Notes: generated by a model not told the origin, from the letters alone. DNA of 7,810 bases from JANNGZ01 sp031404155 (GCA_031404155.1 JANNGZ010000495.1:1-7810), one strand, 5' to 3'. Numbered from the stretch's first letter, positions 1 through 5,834 are shown. A program made the numbers and translations.

Positions 1-189
1 GGTCGCGTCGCCGGTCTTGGCGTCGGCGCCGGCGGGCACGCCGATGCCGCTGATGCCGCTCGTTCTCGAATGGGTGGTCTCGCGCACCACACCCAGCTTG
101 AGCACCGATTCCTGCGCCTGCGCGGCGCTGCCGCAGCAGGCCACGATGGCGGCGAACACCGGCAGCGCAGCCTTGTTGTCGAAGTTCAT
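1..189 (-). CDS. OmpW-family outer-membrane protein, N-terminal 63 codons only
   Basis: The reading frame opens with ATG at 189-187 and runs without a stop off the left edge, so only the N-terminus is visible. Residues 1 to about 25 form a signal peptide: a short polar start (MNFDNK), a hydrophobic stretch, then a signal peptidase I-like AQA site before Gln-Glu. The mature start, ESVLKLGVVRETTHS followed by SGISGIGVPAGADAKTGDAT, resembles the first beta strand and loop of OmpW-type eight-stranded porins that I know from Burkholderiales; this is recognition from memory. OmpW proteins sit in the outer membrane and are thought to admit small hydrophobic or cationic compounds. An AAGGAG ribosome binding site lies at 203-198 with an 8-nt spacer. 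A second ATG at 194-192 is out of frame and stops after two codons. The upstream region is the palindromic element at 221-371, so any promoter must lie in or beyond it. Confidence 0.72.
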   Translation of the reverse strand, partial: MNFDNKAALPVFAAIVACCGSAAQAQESVLKLGVVRETTHSRTSGISGIGVPAGADAKTGDAT

Positions 190-220
190 CGCATCTTCTC
201 CTTGCTGCAGTCGTCAGAGG

Positions 221-371
221 CTGAGAGTTTTTCGAGCGTGTCCGAGCAGCGCGCCAAAAGGCGCCCGATCTAGGCGCAAAGCACAGCCATAGCTCGGGCT
301 ATGGCGAGCATTTGCAACGACGAGCGGGTGCCTTGTGGGGTGATGAGCGGGCATGATCGAAAGACTCTCAG
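221..371. repeat. 151-bp near-perfectly symmetrical imperfect palindrome (MITE-like or structured RNA element)
   Basis: Nearly the whole intergenic region between the ompW-like start and the hydrolase stop is one long inverted repeat. The outer arms 221-270 and 322-371 align without gaps at 38 of 50 positions. The outermost 24 nt match at 20 of 24 and begin CTGAGAGT in both arms. After a one-nucleotide bulge, GCAAA (276-280) pairs with TTTGC (311-315), and the tip is a perfect 8-bp stem, GCCATAGC (286-293) with GCTATGGC (298-305), closed by the tetraloop TCGG. Five of the 12 mismatches in the outer arms (arm positions 9, 18, 21, 31, 43) would be G-U pairs in a plus-strand transcript and none would be in a minus-strand transcript. 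A smaller alternative hairpin, GCGCC-AAAA-GGCGC, lies at 251-264. TCAGAG occurs just outside both ends (214-219 and 376-381), weakly suggesting a target duplication. No protein is supported here. Confidence 0.7.
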
Positions 372-377
372 TCTTTC
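359..377 (-). terminator. 8-bp hairpin overlapping the hydrolase stop codon, possible weak terminator
   Basis: GAAAGACT (359-366) and AGTCTTTC (370-377) form a perfect 8-bp stem with a 3-nt loop. The stem overlaps the TGA stop of the GDSL hydrolase (378-376, minus strand). There is no U-tract after it in the minus direction and the stem is not GC-rich, so it is a poor classical terminator. It competes with the right arm of the larger palindrome at 221-371, so the two folds are mutually exclusive. Confidence 0.35.
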
Positions 378-1560
378 AGAGCCAGCCGAAGGCACGCAAT
401 TGCGCGGTGAAGCTGTCGCTGATCAGCTTGTGGCCGCCGGTGGTCGGATGCACGCCGTCGGCAAACTGCCAGGTGAGCGGATCGGCGCCGGCGCGCAGCC
501 CGTTGTAGGGCACCGCCGGCGTGCTGTTGCAGAACAGCGAGGAGCCGTCGGTCACCGCGCCGCCGGTGATGGCCTGGATCTTCGCGGCGTCGCAGGTCGG
601 CACCGTGTTGTTGACGATGCCGTAGGTGCCTGGGTTGGCATAGGCGTCCTTGAACAAGGCGTAGGTATCGATGATCTGCACCGGCGCACCGGTGAGCGTG
701 TCGCGCAGCCACAGGTTGAAGATGCGCGAGAGGTCGGTCAGCACCGGCTTCACGCTCGGCGGCAGCGAGTTGCCGAAGGGCGTGTCGCCGATGTCGCTGA
801 GCGTCATCACCGCCACATAGCTGCCGCCCTTGGCCAGGATCTGGCTGCGCACATAGGCGCCGAGTTCGAACGCGGCCTTTTTCATTTCGAGCTGGCCTGC
901 GGTCTGGGCGGCGAAGAGCTGCTGCTGCGCCTGCTCGGCGGTGATCGCACCGGCCGCGGCATTGGCCTGGATCTGCGCGGCCGCGGTGGTGAAGGCGCCG
1001 AACTGGGTGAAGACGTCGTTGCTGCCGGCGTAAACCAGGATCAGGTCGCTGGCTTTGAAGCTGCTGAAGCGCGCCAGATGGTTGGCGATCTGGGTCACCA
1101 CCGGCACGGTGAGCGCACCGCCGCTCTTGCCAATGCCATTCGGGTCGGTGACTCGCGAGCCGCCCTGGCCATAGCCGGTGCAACTGCCGGCCAGCGCGGG
1201 CACCACCGCCGCCGCCGGGCACTTGACCGATTGCGTGCCGAAGCCCACTTCAGCCGGTGTGATCGGCACCCCGAGCGTGGCGGCCAGGTTCTCGACCCAG
1301 ACCGTGCCGGTGGCGCTGTTGGTGCTGAATTTGCCGCCGAAGTAGGGCGCGCTGCCGTTGCCAGCGAGCGAGGTGGCCGGCGCGTAGGCGCCGATGTCGC
1401 TCAGGCTGTCGCCGAAGGAGACCACCGCGGTGAAGCTACCGCGGGTGGTGGGGGCGCCGGCGGGTGAGCCGCTGCCGGGAACATCGGGGTCGCCGCCGCC
1501 GCAGGCCGCGAGCAGCAGCGCGGCAACGGCCAGCGACGCCAGGGTTCGGATCGGTTGCAT
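376..1560 (-). CDS. SGNH/GDSL-family hydrolase, lipoprotein
   Basis: This gene encodes a 394-residue secreted lipoprotein with a complete SGNH esterase/lipase signature. The N-terminus MQPIRTLASLAVAALLLAAC is a type II signal peptide with a lipobox (LAAC) and Cys20 as the lipidated residue, followed by a Gly/Pro/Ser-rich linker to about residue 42. Block I is FGDSLSD with nucleophile Ser52. A GYGQGGSRV segment (129-137) fits block II. Block III is GSND (179-182) with oxyanion Asn181. Block V is DGVHPT with Asp368 and His371. The layout matches the COG3240-type lysophospholipase/esterase group; substrate cannot be read from sequence. ATG at 1560 is preferred over the in-frame TTG at 1566 because GGAG (1570-1567) sits 6 nt upstream of the ATG. 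The gene follows a degenerate paralogue (1853-2821) across a 292-nt gap with hairpins, so it may have its own promoter. Asp47-Cys114-type extracytoplasmic cysteines (114, 127) could form a disulfide, which is inference. Confidence 0.9.
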   Translation of the reverse strand: MQPIRTLASLAVAALLLAACGGGDPDVPGSGSPAGAPTTRGSFTAVVSFGDSLSDIGAYAPATSLAGNGSAPYFGGKFSTNSATGTVWVENLAATLGVPITPAEVGFGTQSVKCPAAAVVPALAGSCTGYGQGGSRVTDPNGIGKSGGALTVPVVTQIANHLARFSSFKASDLILVYAGSNDVFTQFGAFTTAAAQIQANAAAGAITAEQAQQQLFAAQTAGQLEMKKAAFELGAYVRSQILAKGGSYVAVMTLSDIGDTPFGNSLPPSVKPVLTDLSRIFNLWLRDTLTGAPVQIIDTYALFKDAYANPGTYGIVNNTVPTCDAAKIQAITGGAVTDGSSLFCNSTPAVPYNGLRAGADPLTWQFADGVHPTTGGHKLISDSFTAQLRAFGWL

Positions 1561-1610
1561 ACACAACTCCGGTGAGAAGGGCCGGAGCGAGCCGGTGCTC
1601 GCCTTGCCAG

Positions 1611-1633
1611 GGCGCGACTATAGGGGTCGCGCC
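1611..1633 (-). promoter_or_regulatory. 8-bp palindrome overlapping a -10-like box upstream of the hydrolase
   Basis: GGCGCGAC (1611-1618) and GTCGCGCC (1626-1633) are a perfect inverted repeat around 7 nt. On the minus strand TATAGT (1622-1617), a -10-like hexamer, lies across the spacer and one arm, about 57 nt before the hydrolase ATG. I find no acceptable -35 box at 16-18 nt. It could be an operator over a promoter, or simply a hairpin; the site is weakly supported. Confidence 0.3.
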
Positions 1634-1777
1634 GCTGGCGCGCGAGCAAAGACCCTTGCCTTGATCGACGCGAGCGATGGTTTCTCGCGCCCTTGCGCAC
1701 GATCAAAGGCCCGCCGCGTACTTCGGCTGCTGGCGCTGGGGCCAGGCGCTGGCGCGCGTGCAGCGCGCCGGACGGGT

Positions 1778-1811
1778 TTCAAGGAAACGGGGCTTCGCCA
1801 CTTTCCTTGAA
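1778..1811. repeat. 10-bp perfect inverted repeat (hairpin)
   Basis: TTCAAGGAAA (1778-1787) and TTTCCTTGAA (1802-1811) form a perfect 10-bp stem around a 14-nt loop that itself contains GGC-TTC-GCC. After one mismatch three further G-C pairs extend the base. It lies about 40 nt past the stop of the minus-strand gene ending at 1853. No poly-U tract follows on either strand. It could be a terminator stem, a REP-like unit or a protein-binding site. Confidence 0.5.
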
Positions 1812-1849
1812 CCCCCGCGGGCGGGCTGGGCGCAGCCCGGCCCTGGGGG
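1812..1849 (-). terminator. GC-rich double-stem hairpin after the degenerate GDSL-like gene
   Basis: CGGGCTG (1822-1828) and CAGCCCG (1833-1839) make a perfect 7-bp stem with a GGCG tetraloop. CCCCC (1812-1816) and GGGGG (1845-1849) can close an outer stem. It starts 4 nt beyond the stop codon at 1855-1853 in the direction of transcription. The position fits transcription termination, but a U-tract is missing, so a Rho-dependent or 3'-end-protecting role is as likely. Confidence 0.45.
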
Positions 1850-1852
1850 CAC

Positions 1853-2821
1853 TCAGAACGGGTTGTTCACCGCGCGGCTGAGTGCCGCGTTGCCGAGATG
1901 AATATGCGCGCCGGCGCTCAGGCGCAGGCTGTCGGCCCACACATAGTTGAACGGCGTGGCGCCGGCCACCAGCAGTTTGGCATTGCAAGTCGGCAGCGGC
2001 GCGGTGGCCAGGCAGGCCGCGCCCTGGGTGGCCGCTGGCGGCGTCGAGAGGAAGCCGTAGCTGAGCGGGAAGCGCACATAGCGCTGCACCTCGTCGTCGC
2101 CGAGCACGATGCCGATCAGCCGCCCGTCGTTGTTGATGCCCAGGCGGATGCCGGCGTTGAAGGACGAGGTCAGCTCGGAGAGCAACGCAGCGCGGTCGGT
2201 GTCGGTGTTGGCGGCCTTCTCGGCCAGCCCGAACGGGGTCGAGCCGAGGTCGGGGATGGTGGCCACCAGCACCGCGGGGCCGAGCTGCGCCAACCGGTTC
2301 ACCTGCGCGCCGACCACACCACCACGGCTGCGCAATTCGCGGCTCAGGTCGGCCAGGCTGCGCGCCGGGTACTGCGCGTACAGCTCGAGCACGTCGTACA
2401 TGCCGACCAGCACCGTGGTGAGGTCCTTGTCGGCGGGCGTGTTGGCGGCGACAAAGGCATCCACCTGCGCCGTGAAGTCGGCGGCTTTGGCGCCCACCCC
2501 GGCGAGCGTGCGCGCCTGCGGGTCGGCCAGGTTGTTCGGGTTGCATTGGGGGAACACCAGGCCGAAGCCGGTGGCCACGGTTTGCACCCACAGCGGCGCG
2601 GCGGCGCAGTCCAGCGTGTCGTCCACCTTGAGGGCGTTGACGGTGTACTTGCTGCCGTCGGCGTTGATCAGGCTCGTTTCGTCGCCGAAGGCAAAGAAGC
2701 GCGTGGCCTTGAAGGGCTCGATCTGCGAGCTGCCGCTGCAGCCGCCCAGCACCAGCAGCGCGCCGGCGGCGGCCGCGAGGCGCCAGGTGCGCGGTGCAGC
2801 AAACCATCTCAAGAAACTCAT
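1853..2821 (-). CDS. GDSL-like lipoprotein lacking the catalytic residues (probable pseudoenzyme)
   Basis: This gene encodes a 322-residue lipoprotein that is a paralogue of the neighbouring hydrolase. The signal peptide ends in lipobox LGGC with Cys28. Shared landmarks, in order: FFAFGDETS (42-50) against FGDSLS, LWVQTVA against VWVENLA, VLVGMYDVLE (137-146) against LVYAGSNDVF, IPDLGSTPFG against LSDIGDTPFG, LPTCNAK against VPTCDAAK, and YVWADSLRLSAGAH near the C-terminus against WQFADGVHPTTGGH. At the catalytic positions Ser becomes Glu48, the block III Asn becomes Tyr142 and His becomes Arg300; Asp297 remains. The frame is open and the signal peptide is intact, so it looks selected for, not decaying. 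ATG at 2821 is chosen because GGAG (2830-2827) lies 5 nt upstream; an in-frame opening further upstream would add an unlikely leader before the signal peptide. It starts 65 nt after the tsaC stop and may be co-transcribed with it. Its function is unknown. Confidence 0.82.
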   Translation of the reverse strand: MSFLRWFAAPRTWRLAAAAGALLVLGGCSGSSQIEPFKATRFFAFGDETSLINADGSKYTVNALKVDDTLDCAAAPLWVQTVATGFGLVFPQCNPNNLADPQARTLAGVGAKAADFTAQVDAFVAANTPADKDLTTVLVGMYDVLELYAQYPARSLADLSRELRSRGGVVGAQVNRLAQLGPAVLVATIPDLGSTPFGLAEKAANTDTDRAALLSELTSSFNAGIRLGINNDGRLIGIVLGDDEVQRYVRFPLSYGFLSTPPAATQGAACLATAPLPTCNAKLLVAGATPFNYVWADSLRLSAGAHIHLGNAALSRAVNNPF

Positions 2822-2834
2822 GAACTCTCCAGTG

Positions 2835-2860
2835 GTCGATTTCGGGTGTCGATTTCGGGT
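2835..2860. repeat. Two perfect tandem copies of a 13-bp unit
   Basis: GTCGATTTCGGGT occurs at 2835-2847 and again directly at 2848-2860, in the 65-nt gap between tsaC and the degenerate GDSL-like gene, just upstream of that gene's ribosome binding site. It could be a duplication by slippage or a paired binding site for a regulator; nothing in the sequence decides between them. Confidence 0.7.
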
Positions 2861-2886
2861 CTCGACAGCTTGGGCAGCCCGGCGCT

Positions 2887-3873
2887 TCACGCCGCCGCGG
2901 CGCGTTGCAAGCGGTCGCGGACACCGTCCCAGTCGGGTGTGTCGGGCGGCTGCTCCGCCCAGATGAGCGCGACGCCCGAGGTGTCCAGCTCTCGCAGCAC
3001 GGCAAACAGTTCGTGCGCCGTGGCGCGGGCCGAGTCCGGCATGCGGCGGAACACGACACGCGCGCCTGCCGGCCGCAACGTGCGGGAATATACCGCCAGG
3101 CCCAGCTCGGCCTGCGGTCCGAGCAGCGCCAGCGCGTCGCGCAACATGGCCGCCGACATCAGCCGCACCTTGGCGCGGGGTGCGTAGTGCGCGTCCAGCG
3201 TGCCTGAGGCGCGTGGCGCGTCGTCGTCGCGCTCGCGCAGCGGCTCGCCGAGCACCGCCTCGATGCGCGCGCGTTCGATCACGCCCGGGCGCAGCAGCAC
3301 CGCATGCGCGCGCGAGCAGTCGACGATGCTCGACTCGATGCCGATCTCGCAGGCGCCGCCGTCGAGCACCCGCAGCGGGTCGTGCTCGTCGAACTCGGCC
3401 CGCACATGAGCGGCGGTGGTCGGGCTGACACGGCCGAAGCGGTTGGCGCTCGGCGCTGCCAGGCCCGGCACGCCCAGGGCCGCGCAGGCGCGCAGCAGCG
3501 CCTGCGCCACCGGGTGCGCGGGGCAGCGCAGGCCGATGGTGTCTTGGCCACCGGCGGCCGCAGCGGCCATGCCCTCGCGGCGGCGCACGATCACGGTGAG
3601 CGGGCCGGGCCAGAAGCTCTCCATCAAGCGCCGTGCCATGGGCGAGATTTCGGCCGCAAACGCCGCCGCACCCTCGGCATCGGCCACATGCACGATCAGC
3701 GGGTGTTCGCTCGGCCGGCCCTTGGCGGCGAAGATGCGCGCCACCGCGGCGTCGCTGTCGGCTCGCGCGCCGAGGCCGTAGACGGTTTCGGTGGGGAAGG
3801 CGACCAGCCCGCCCGCGGCGATGGCCTGCGCCGCGCCAGCGAGGGCCGACGCCTCGGTGCCGGGCACGATCAC
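2887..3873 (-). CDS. tsaC: L-threonylcarbamoyladenylate synthase (long Sua5/TsaC2 type)
   Basis: The product makes threonylcarbamoyl-adenylate from threonine, bicarbonate and ATP in the cytoplasm, the first step of the t6A37 modification in ANN-decoding tRNAs; TsaB/D/E then transfer the group. The YrdC-like domain fills residues 1 to about 190: GGLVAFPTETVYGLGA (21-36), KGRPSEHPLIVHV (51-63), FWPGPLTVIV (87-96), PSANRFGRVSPT (141-152) and a GIESSIVD segment. A proline/Gly-linked C-terminal region (to residue 328) fits the SUA5 domain of the long form, which regulates access to the active site. The GTG at 3873 is chosen because GAGG (3886-3883) precedes it by 9 nt and it gives the usual short leader before the first motif; an in-frame GTG at 3906 adds 11 residues (MAASLVARRRQ) but has no ribosome binding site. 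It lies 76 nt after purK, an order known in many Burkholderiales, so co-transcription is likely. Confidence 0.92.
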   Translation of the reverse strand: MIVPGTEASALAGAAQAIAAGGLVAFPTETVYGLGARADSDAAVARIFAAKGRPSEHPLIVHVADAEGAAAFAAEISPMARRLMESFWPGPLTVIVRRREGMAAAAAGGQDTIGLRCPAHPVAQALLRACAALGVPGLAAPSANRFGRVSPTTAAHVRAEFDEHDPLRVLDGGACEIGIESSIVDCSRAHAVLLRPGVIERARIEAVLGEPLRERDDDAPRASGTLDAHYAPRAKVRLMSAAMLRDALALLGPQAELGLAVYSRTLRPAGARVVFRRMPDSARATAHELFAVLRELDTSGVALIWAEQPPDTPDWDGVRDRLQRAAAA

Positions 3874-3949
3874 CTGGCGCCGCCTCGCAACAAGTGAAGC
3901 CGCCACGGGCGCATCAAGACCGGCTCACGCATCGGGGCCAAGGCCAGGC

Positions 3950-5149
3950 TCAGAAAGCCTCGATGCCGAGCAACGCTGCCGCCTGCAAAGCCACCGCCCG
4001 CGCGCCGGCGGCATCGGCCGCGGTCACGGTGAGGTGCCCCATCTTGCGGCCGCGCCGCGCGCTGGCCTTGCCGTACAGGTGCAGGTGGGTGCCGGGCAGC
4101 GCGAGCACCGGTACCCAGGGCGGCGCGGTCTCGCGGTCGCTGTCGTGTCCGGCGTTGCGAGCGAACCAGAGGTCGCCGAGCAGGTTGATCATCACAGCGG
4201 CCGAATGCTGGCGAGGCGCCACCAGCGGCAGGCCGGCCAGAGTGCGCACCTGCAGATCGAACTGCGACACATCGCAGGCGTCGATGCTGTAGTGGCCCGA
4301 GTTGTGCGGGCGCGGCGCCATCTCGTTGGCCACCAGCGAGCCGTCGTCGAGCACGAAGAACTCGACGCACAACACGCCGATGTAGCCCTGGCGTTCGGCG
4401 ATCGCGAGTGCGGCCGCTACCGCCTGCTTCTGCGTCGCCTCGGGCACGTCGGGCGCGGGCACCTGCGTCACCGCGAGGATGCCGCTGCGGTGCAGGTTCT
4501 GCTGCACCGGGAAGTGCACTGCCTCACCGGTGGAAGCGCGGGCGACGATCACGCTCAGCTCGTGCTTCAGCGACAGGCGCCGTTCGAGCACGCAGGGCTG
4601 CTGCTTGAGTTGGGCGAAGGCGGCCGCGAGTTCGGCGCGGCTGCCCACCCGCAGTTGGCCCTTGCCGTCGTAGCCCAGGCGCGCGGTCTTCAGGATGCCG
4701 GGCAAGAGCTCGTCGCGCACCTTGGCCAGGTCGGCTTCGCTTTCGACCACCGCATAGGGTGCGCAAGGCACACCACACAGCTTGAACGCGGCCTTCTCGG
4801 CGGCGCGGTCCTGGCAGGTGGCCACCGCTTGCGCGGTGGGCGCCACCGGGCGGTGCGCACCGAGCGTGACCAGCGCCACCGCGGGCACGTTCTCGAACTC
4901 GATGGTGACCGCCGCGCTGCGCTGCATCAGCTGCGCCAGGCCCTGCTCGTCGAGGAAGTCGGTCTCGATGTGATAGTGGGCCACCAGGCCGGCCGGGCTC
5001 GCGGGGTCGGGGTCGAGCACCGCGGTGAAGTAACCCATCGCGTGCGCCGCATTGACGAACATGCGGCCGAGCTGGCCGCCGCCCATCACGCCGAGCGTGG
5101 CCGGGCGGCCGTCGGCGCCGAGCACGCCGGGGAGGATCGGGCGCTTCAC
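3950..5149 (-). CDS. purK: 5-(carboxyamino)imidazole ribonucleotide synthase (PurK)
   Basis: PurK carboxylates 5-aminoimidazole ribonucleotide with bicarbonate and ATP to give N5-CAIR in de novo purine synthesis; PurE, encoded upstream, rearranges the product. The 399 residues show the ATP-grasp order: an N-terminal preATP-grasp domain with GVMGGGQLGRM (20-30), VTIEFENVP (81-89), the ATP-binding lysine in ILKTARLGYDGKGQ (152-165), and the signature NEMAPRPHNSGHYSIDAC starting at residue 275. The C-terminal domain ends LLGIEAF. It is slightly longer than the roughly 355-residue E. coli enzyme, partly through a leader of about 18 residues before the glycine-rich motif. The start is GTG (5149-5147), supported by GGAG at 5161-5158 with an 8-nt spacer; no in-frame ATG would leave the first motif intact. 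It follows purE after a 160-nt gap occupied by a G/C-tract repeat element. Confidence 0.96.
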   Translation of the reverse strand: MKRPILPGVLGADGRPATLGVMGGGQLGRMFVNAAHAMGYFTAVLDPDPASPAGLVAHYHIETDFLDEQGLAQLMQRSAAVTIEFENVPAVALVTLGAHRPVAPTAQAVATCQDRAAEKAAFKLCGVPCAPYAVVESEADLAKVRDELLPGILKTARLGYDGKGQLRVGSRAELAAAFAQLKQQPCVLERRLSLKHELSVIVARASTGEAVHFPVQQNLHRSGILAVTQVPAPDVPEATQKQAVAAALAIAERQGYIGVLCVEFFVLDDGSLVANEMAPRPHNSGHYSIDACDVSQFDLQVRTLAGLPLVAPRQHSAAVMINLLGDLWFARNAGHDSDRETAPPWVPVLALPGTHLHLYGKASARRGRKMGHLTVTAADAAGARAVALQAAALLGIEAF

Positions 5150-5184
5150 GGTCTTGACTCCAGCGGGCTTCGGCGCTCTTGAGT

Positions 5185-5292
5185 ACTCCTTCCCCCTTGA
5201 CGGGGAAAGGCCGGGATGGGGGTGATCGGCGCTACGACCGCCGGTGGCGCGACCACCCCCACCCCCACCCTCCCCCGTCGAGGGGGAGGGAG
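5185..5292. repeat. G/C-tract hairpin repeat element in the purE-purK gap
   Basis: The 160-nt gap between two genes that are normally close neighbours holds a structured, strongly strand-asymmetric element. One end has TTCCCC (5190-5195) opposed to GGGGAA (5202-5207). The other has a perfect 9-bp stem, CCCTCCCCC (5268-5276) with GGGGGAGGG (5282-5290), around the loop GTCGA. Between them a GGGATGGGGGTG stretch (5215-5226) can pair with the CCACCCCCACCCCCACCC tract (5253-5270), so the ends can also pair with each other. From memory, intergenic elements with TCCCCC...GACGGGG...GGGGGTG are common in this group of bacteria; a genome-wide search would be needed to show it. In the minus-strand transcript it would sit between purE and purK and could attenuate purK or shape mRNA decay. 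Confidence 0.65.
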
Positions 5293-5309
5293 CAAGGCAA
5301 GGGCGCGCG

Positions 5310-5804
5310 TCACTTCAGCTCACCCGTCATCGCACGCGCGGCGTCGGTCTGCTTGGCGCGGTAGGCCTCGAGCTTCACCCGCAGGCCTGAGTCTTCATTG
5401 GCCAGCATCGCCACCGCGAACAGCGCCGCGTTGGCGGCGCCGGCGTTGCCGATCGCGAAGGTGGCCACCGGCACGCCCTTGGGCATCTGCACGATCGAGT
5501 GCAGCGAATCCACGCCCTGCAGGTGTTGGCTCGCCACCGGCACACCGAGCACCGGCACGCAGGTTTTGGCCGCCAGCATGCCCGGCAGGTGGGCCGCGCC
5601 GCCGGCGCCTGCGATGATCGCCTTCAGGCCGCGCGCGGCGGCGTCTTGCGCGTAGGCGAACATGTCGTCGGGCATGCGGTGCGCCGAGACGACCCGAGTT
5701 TCATGCGGGATGCCGAACTCGGCGAGAATCTCGGCCGCATGTTTGAGGGTTTCCCAGTCGCTGCTGGAGCCCATCAATACAGCGACCACGGGCATCTGGC
5801 TCAC
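5310..5804 (-). CDS. purE: N5-carboxyaminoimidazole ribonucleotide mutase (PurE, class I)
   Basis: PurE converts N5-CAIR to CAIR by moving the carboxyl group to C4, directly after PurK in purine synthesis; the family forms octamers in the cytoplasm. The 164-residue length is typical for class I enzymes. Visible motifs: VLMGSSSDWETLK (9-21), the phosphate-binding loop; VVSAHRMPD (38-46) with the active-site His42; IIAGAGGAAHLPGM (63-76); and PVLGVPV followed by GVDSLHSIVQMPKGVPVATFAIG. The presence of PurK in the same cluster agrees with the class I mutase reaction. The GTG at 5804 is preferred: GGAGG (5813-5809) lies 4 nt before it, slightly close, while the in-frame ATG at 5795 would be 13 nt away. 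A -10-like TACAAT (5840-5835, minus strand) lies upstream. It is divergent from the plus-strand thioredoxin-TPR gene with only 65 nt between the starts. Confidence 0.97.
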   Translation of the reverse strand: MSQMPVVAVLMGSSSDWETLKHAAEILAEFGIPHETRVVSAHRMPDDMFAYAQDAAARGLKAIIAGAGGAAHLPGMLAAKTCVPVLGVPVASQHLQGVDSLHSIVQMPKGVPVATFAIGNAGAANAALFAVAMLANEDSGLRVKLEAYRAKQTDAARAMTGELK

Positions 5805-5834
5805 ACGGCCTCCGCGGCTGAAAACGAACCTTGA

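Larger units (their letters stand above)
1561..1852. other. 292-nt intergenic region between the two lipoprotein genes
   Basis: The largest non-coding gap in the window. From the hydrolase side it holds the ribosome binding site (1567-1570), the palindrome with a -10-like box (1611-1633), a GC-rich stretch with GGCGCTGG repeated near 1734-1761, and two hairpins behind the upstream gene (1778-1811 and 1812-1849). Short open frames through it have no codon or family support. The separation suggests the hydrolase is transcribed at least partly on its own. Confidence 0.5.

Noticed and set aside
17..292. Plus-strand small frames over the ompW-like start
   Set aside because: The minus-strand frame has a ribosome binding site, a signal peptide and an OmpW-like mature start; the plus frames have none of these.
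301..1467. Long plus-strand open frame (388 codons) antisense to the hydrolase
   Set aside because: It is the mirror of the SGNH hydrolase in very GC-rich DNA. Its translation is dominated by Arg, Gly, Ala, His and Gln with no family motif, and it runs through the palindromic element.
1623..1650. -35 box for a hydrolase promoter
   Set aside because: TTGCTC on the minus strand (1649-1644) resembles a -35, but lies 21 nt from the -10-like TATAGT, which is too far for a standard promoter.
1779..3059. Minus-strand frame (426 codons) overlapping the GDSL-like gene in another frame
   Set aside because: It lacks a signal peptide or domain, and reads through the hairpin region and into tsaC. The frame starting at 2821 has a lipobox and homology to its neighbour.
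1898..3187. Long plus-strand open frame (429 codons) antisense to the GDSL-like lipoprotein and tsaC
   Set aside because: It covers two recognisable minus-strand genes and their gap, and its composition is that of a GC-rich shadow frame.
3791..5182. Long plus-strand open frame (463 codons) antisense to purK
   Set aside because: PurK on the minus strand has all family motifs; the antisense product is low-complexity His/Arg/Gly/Ala sequence.
5216..5292. CRISPR or tandem-repeat array in the C-rich tract
   Set aside because: The ACCCCC units are a short homopolymer-like tract inside a hairpin element; there are no regular spacers.
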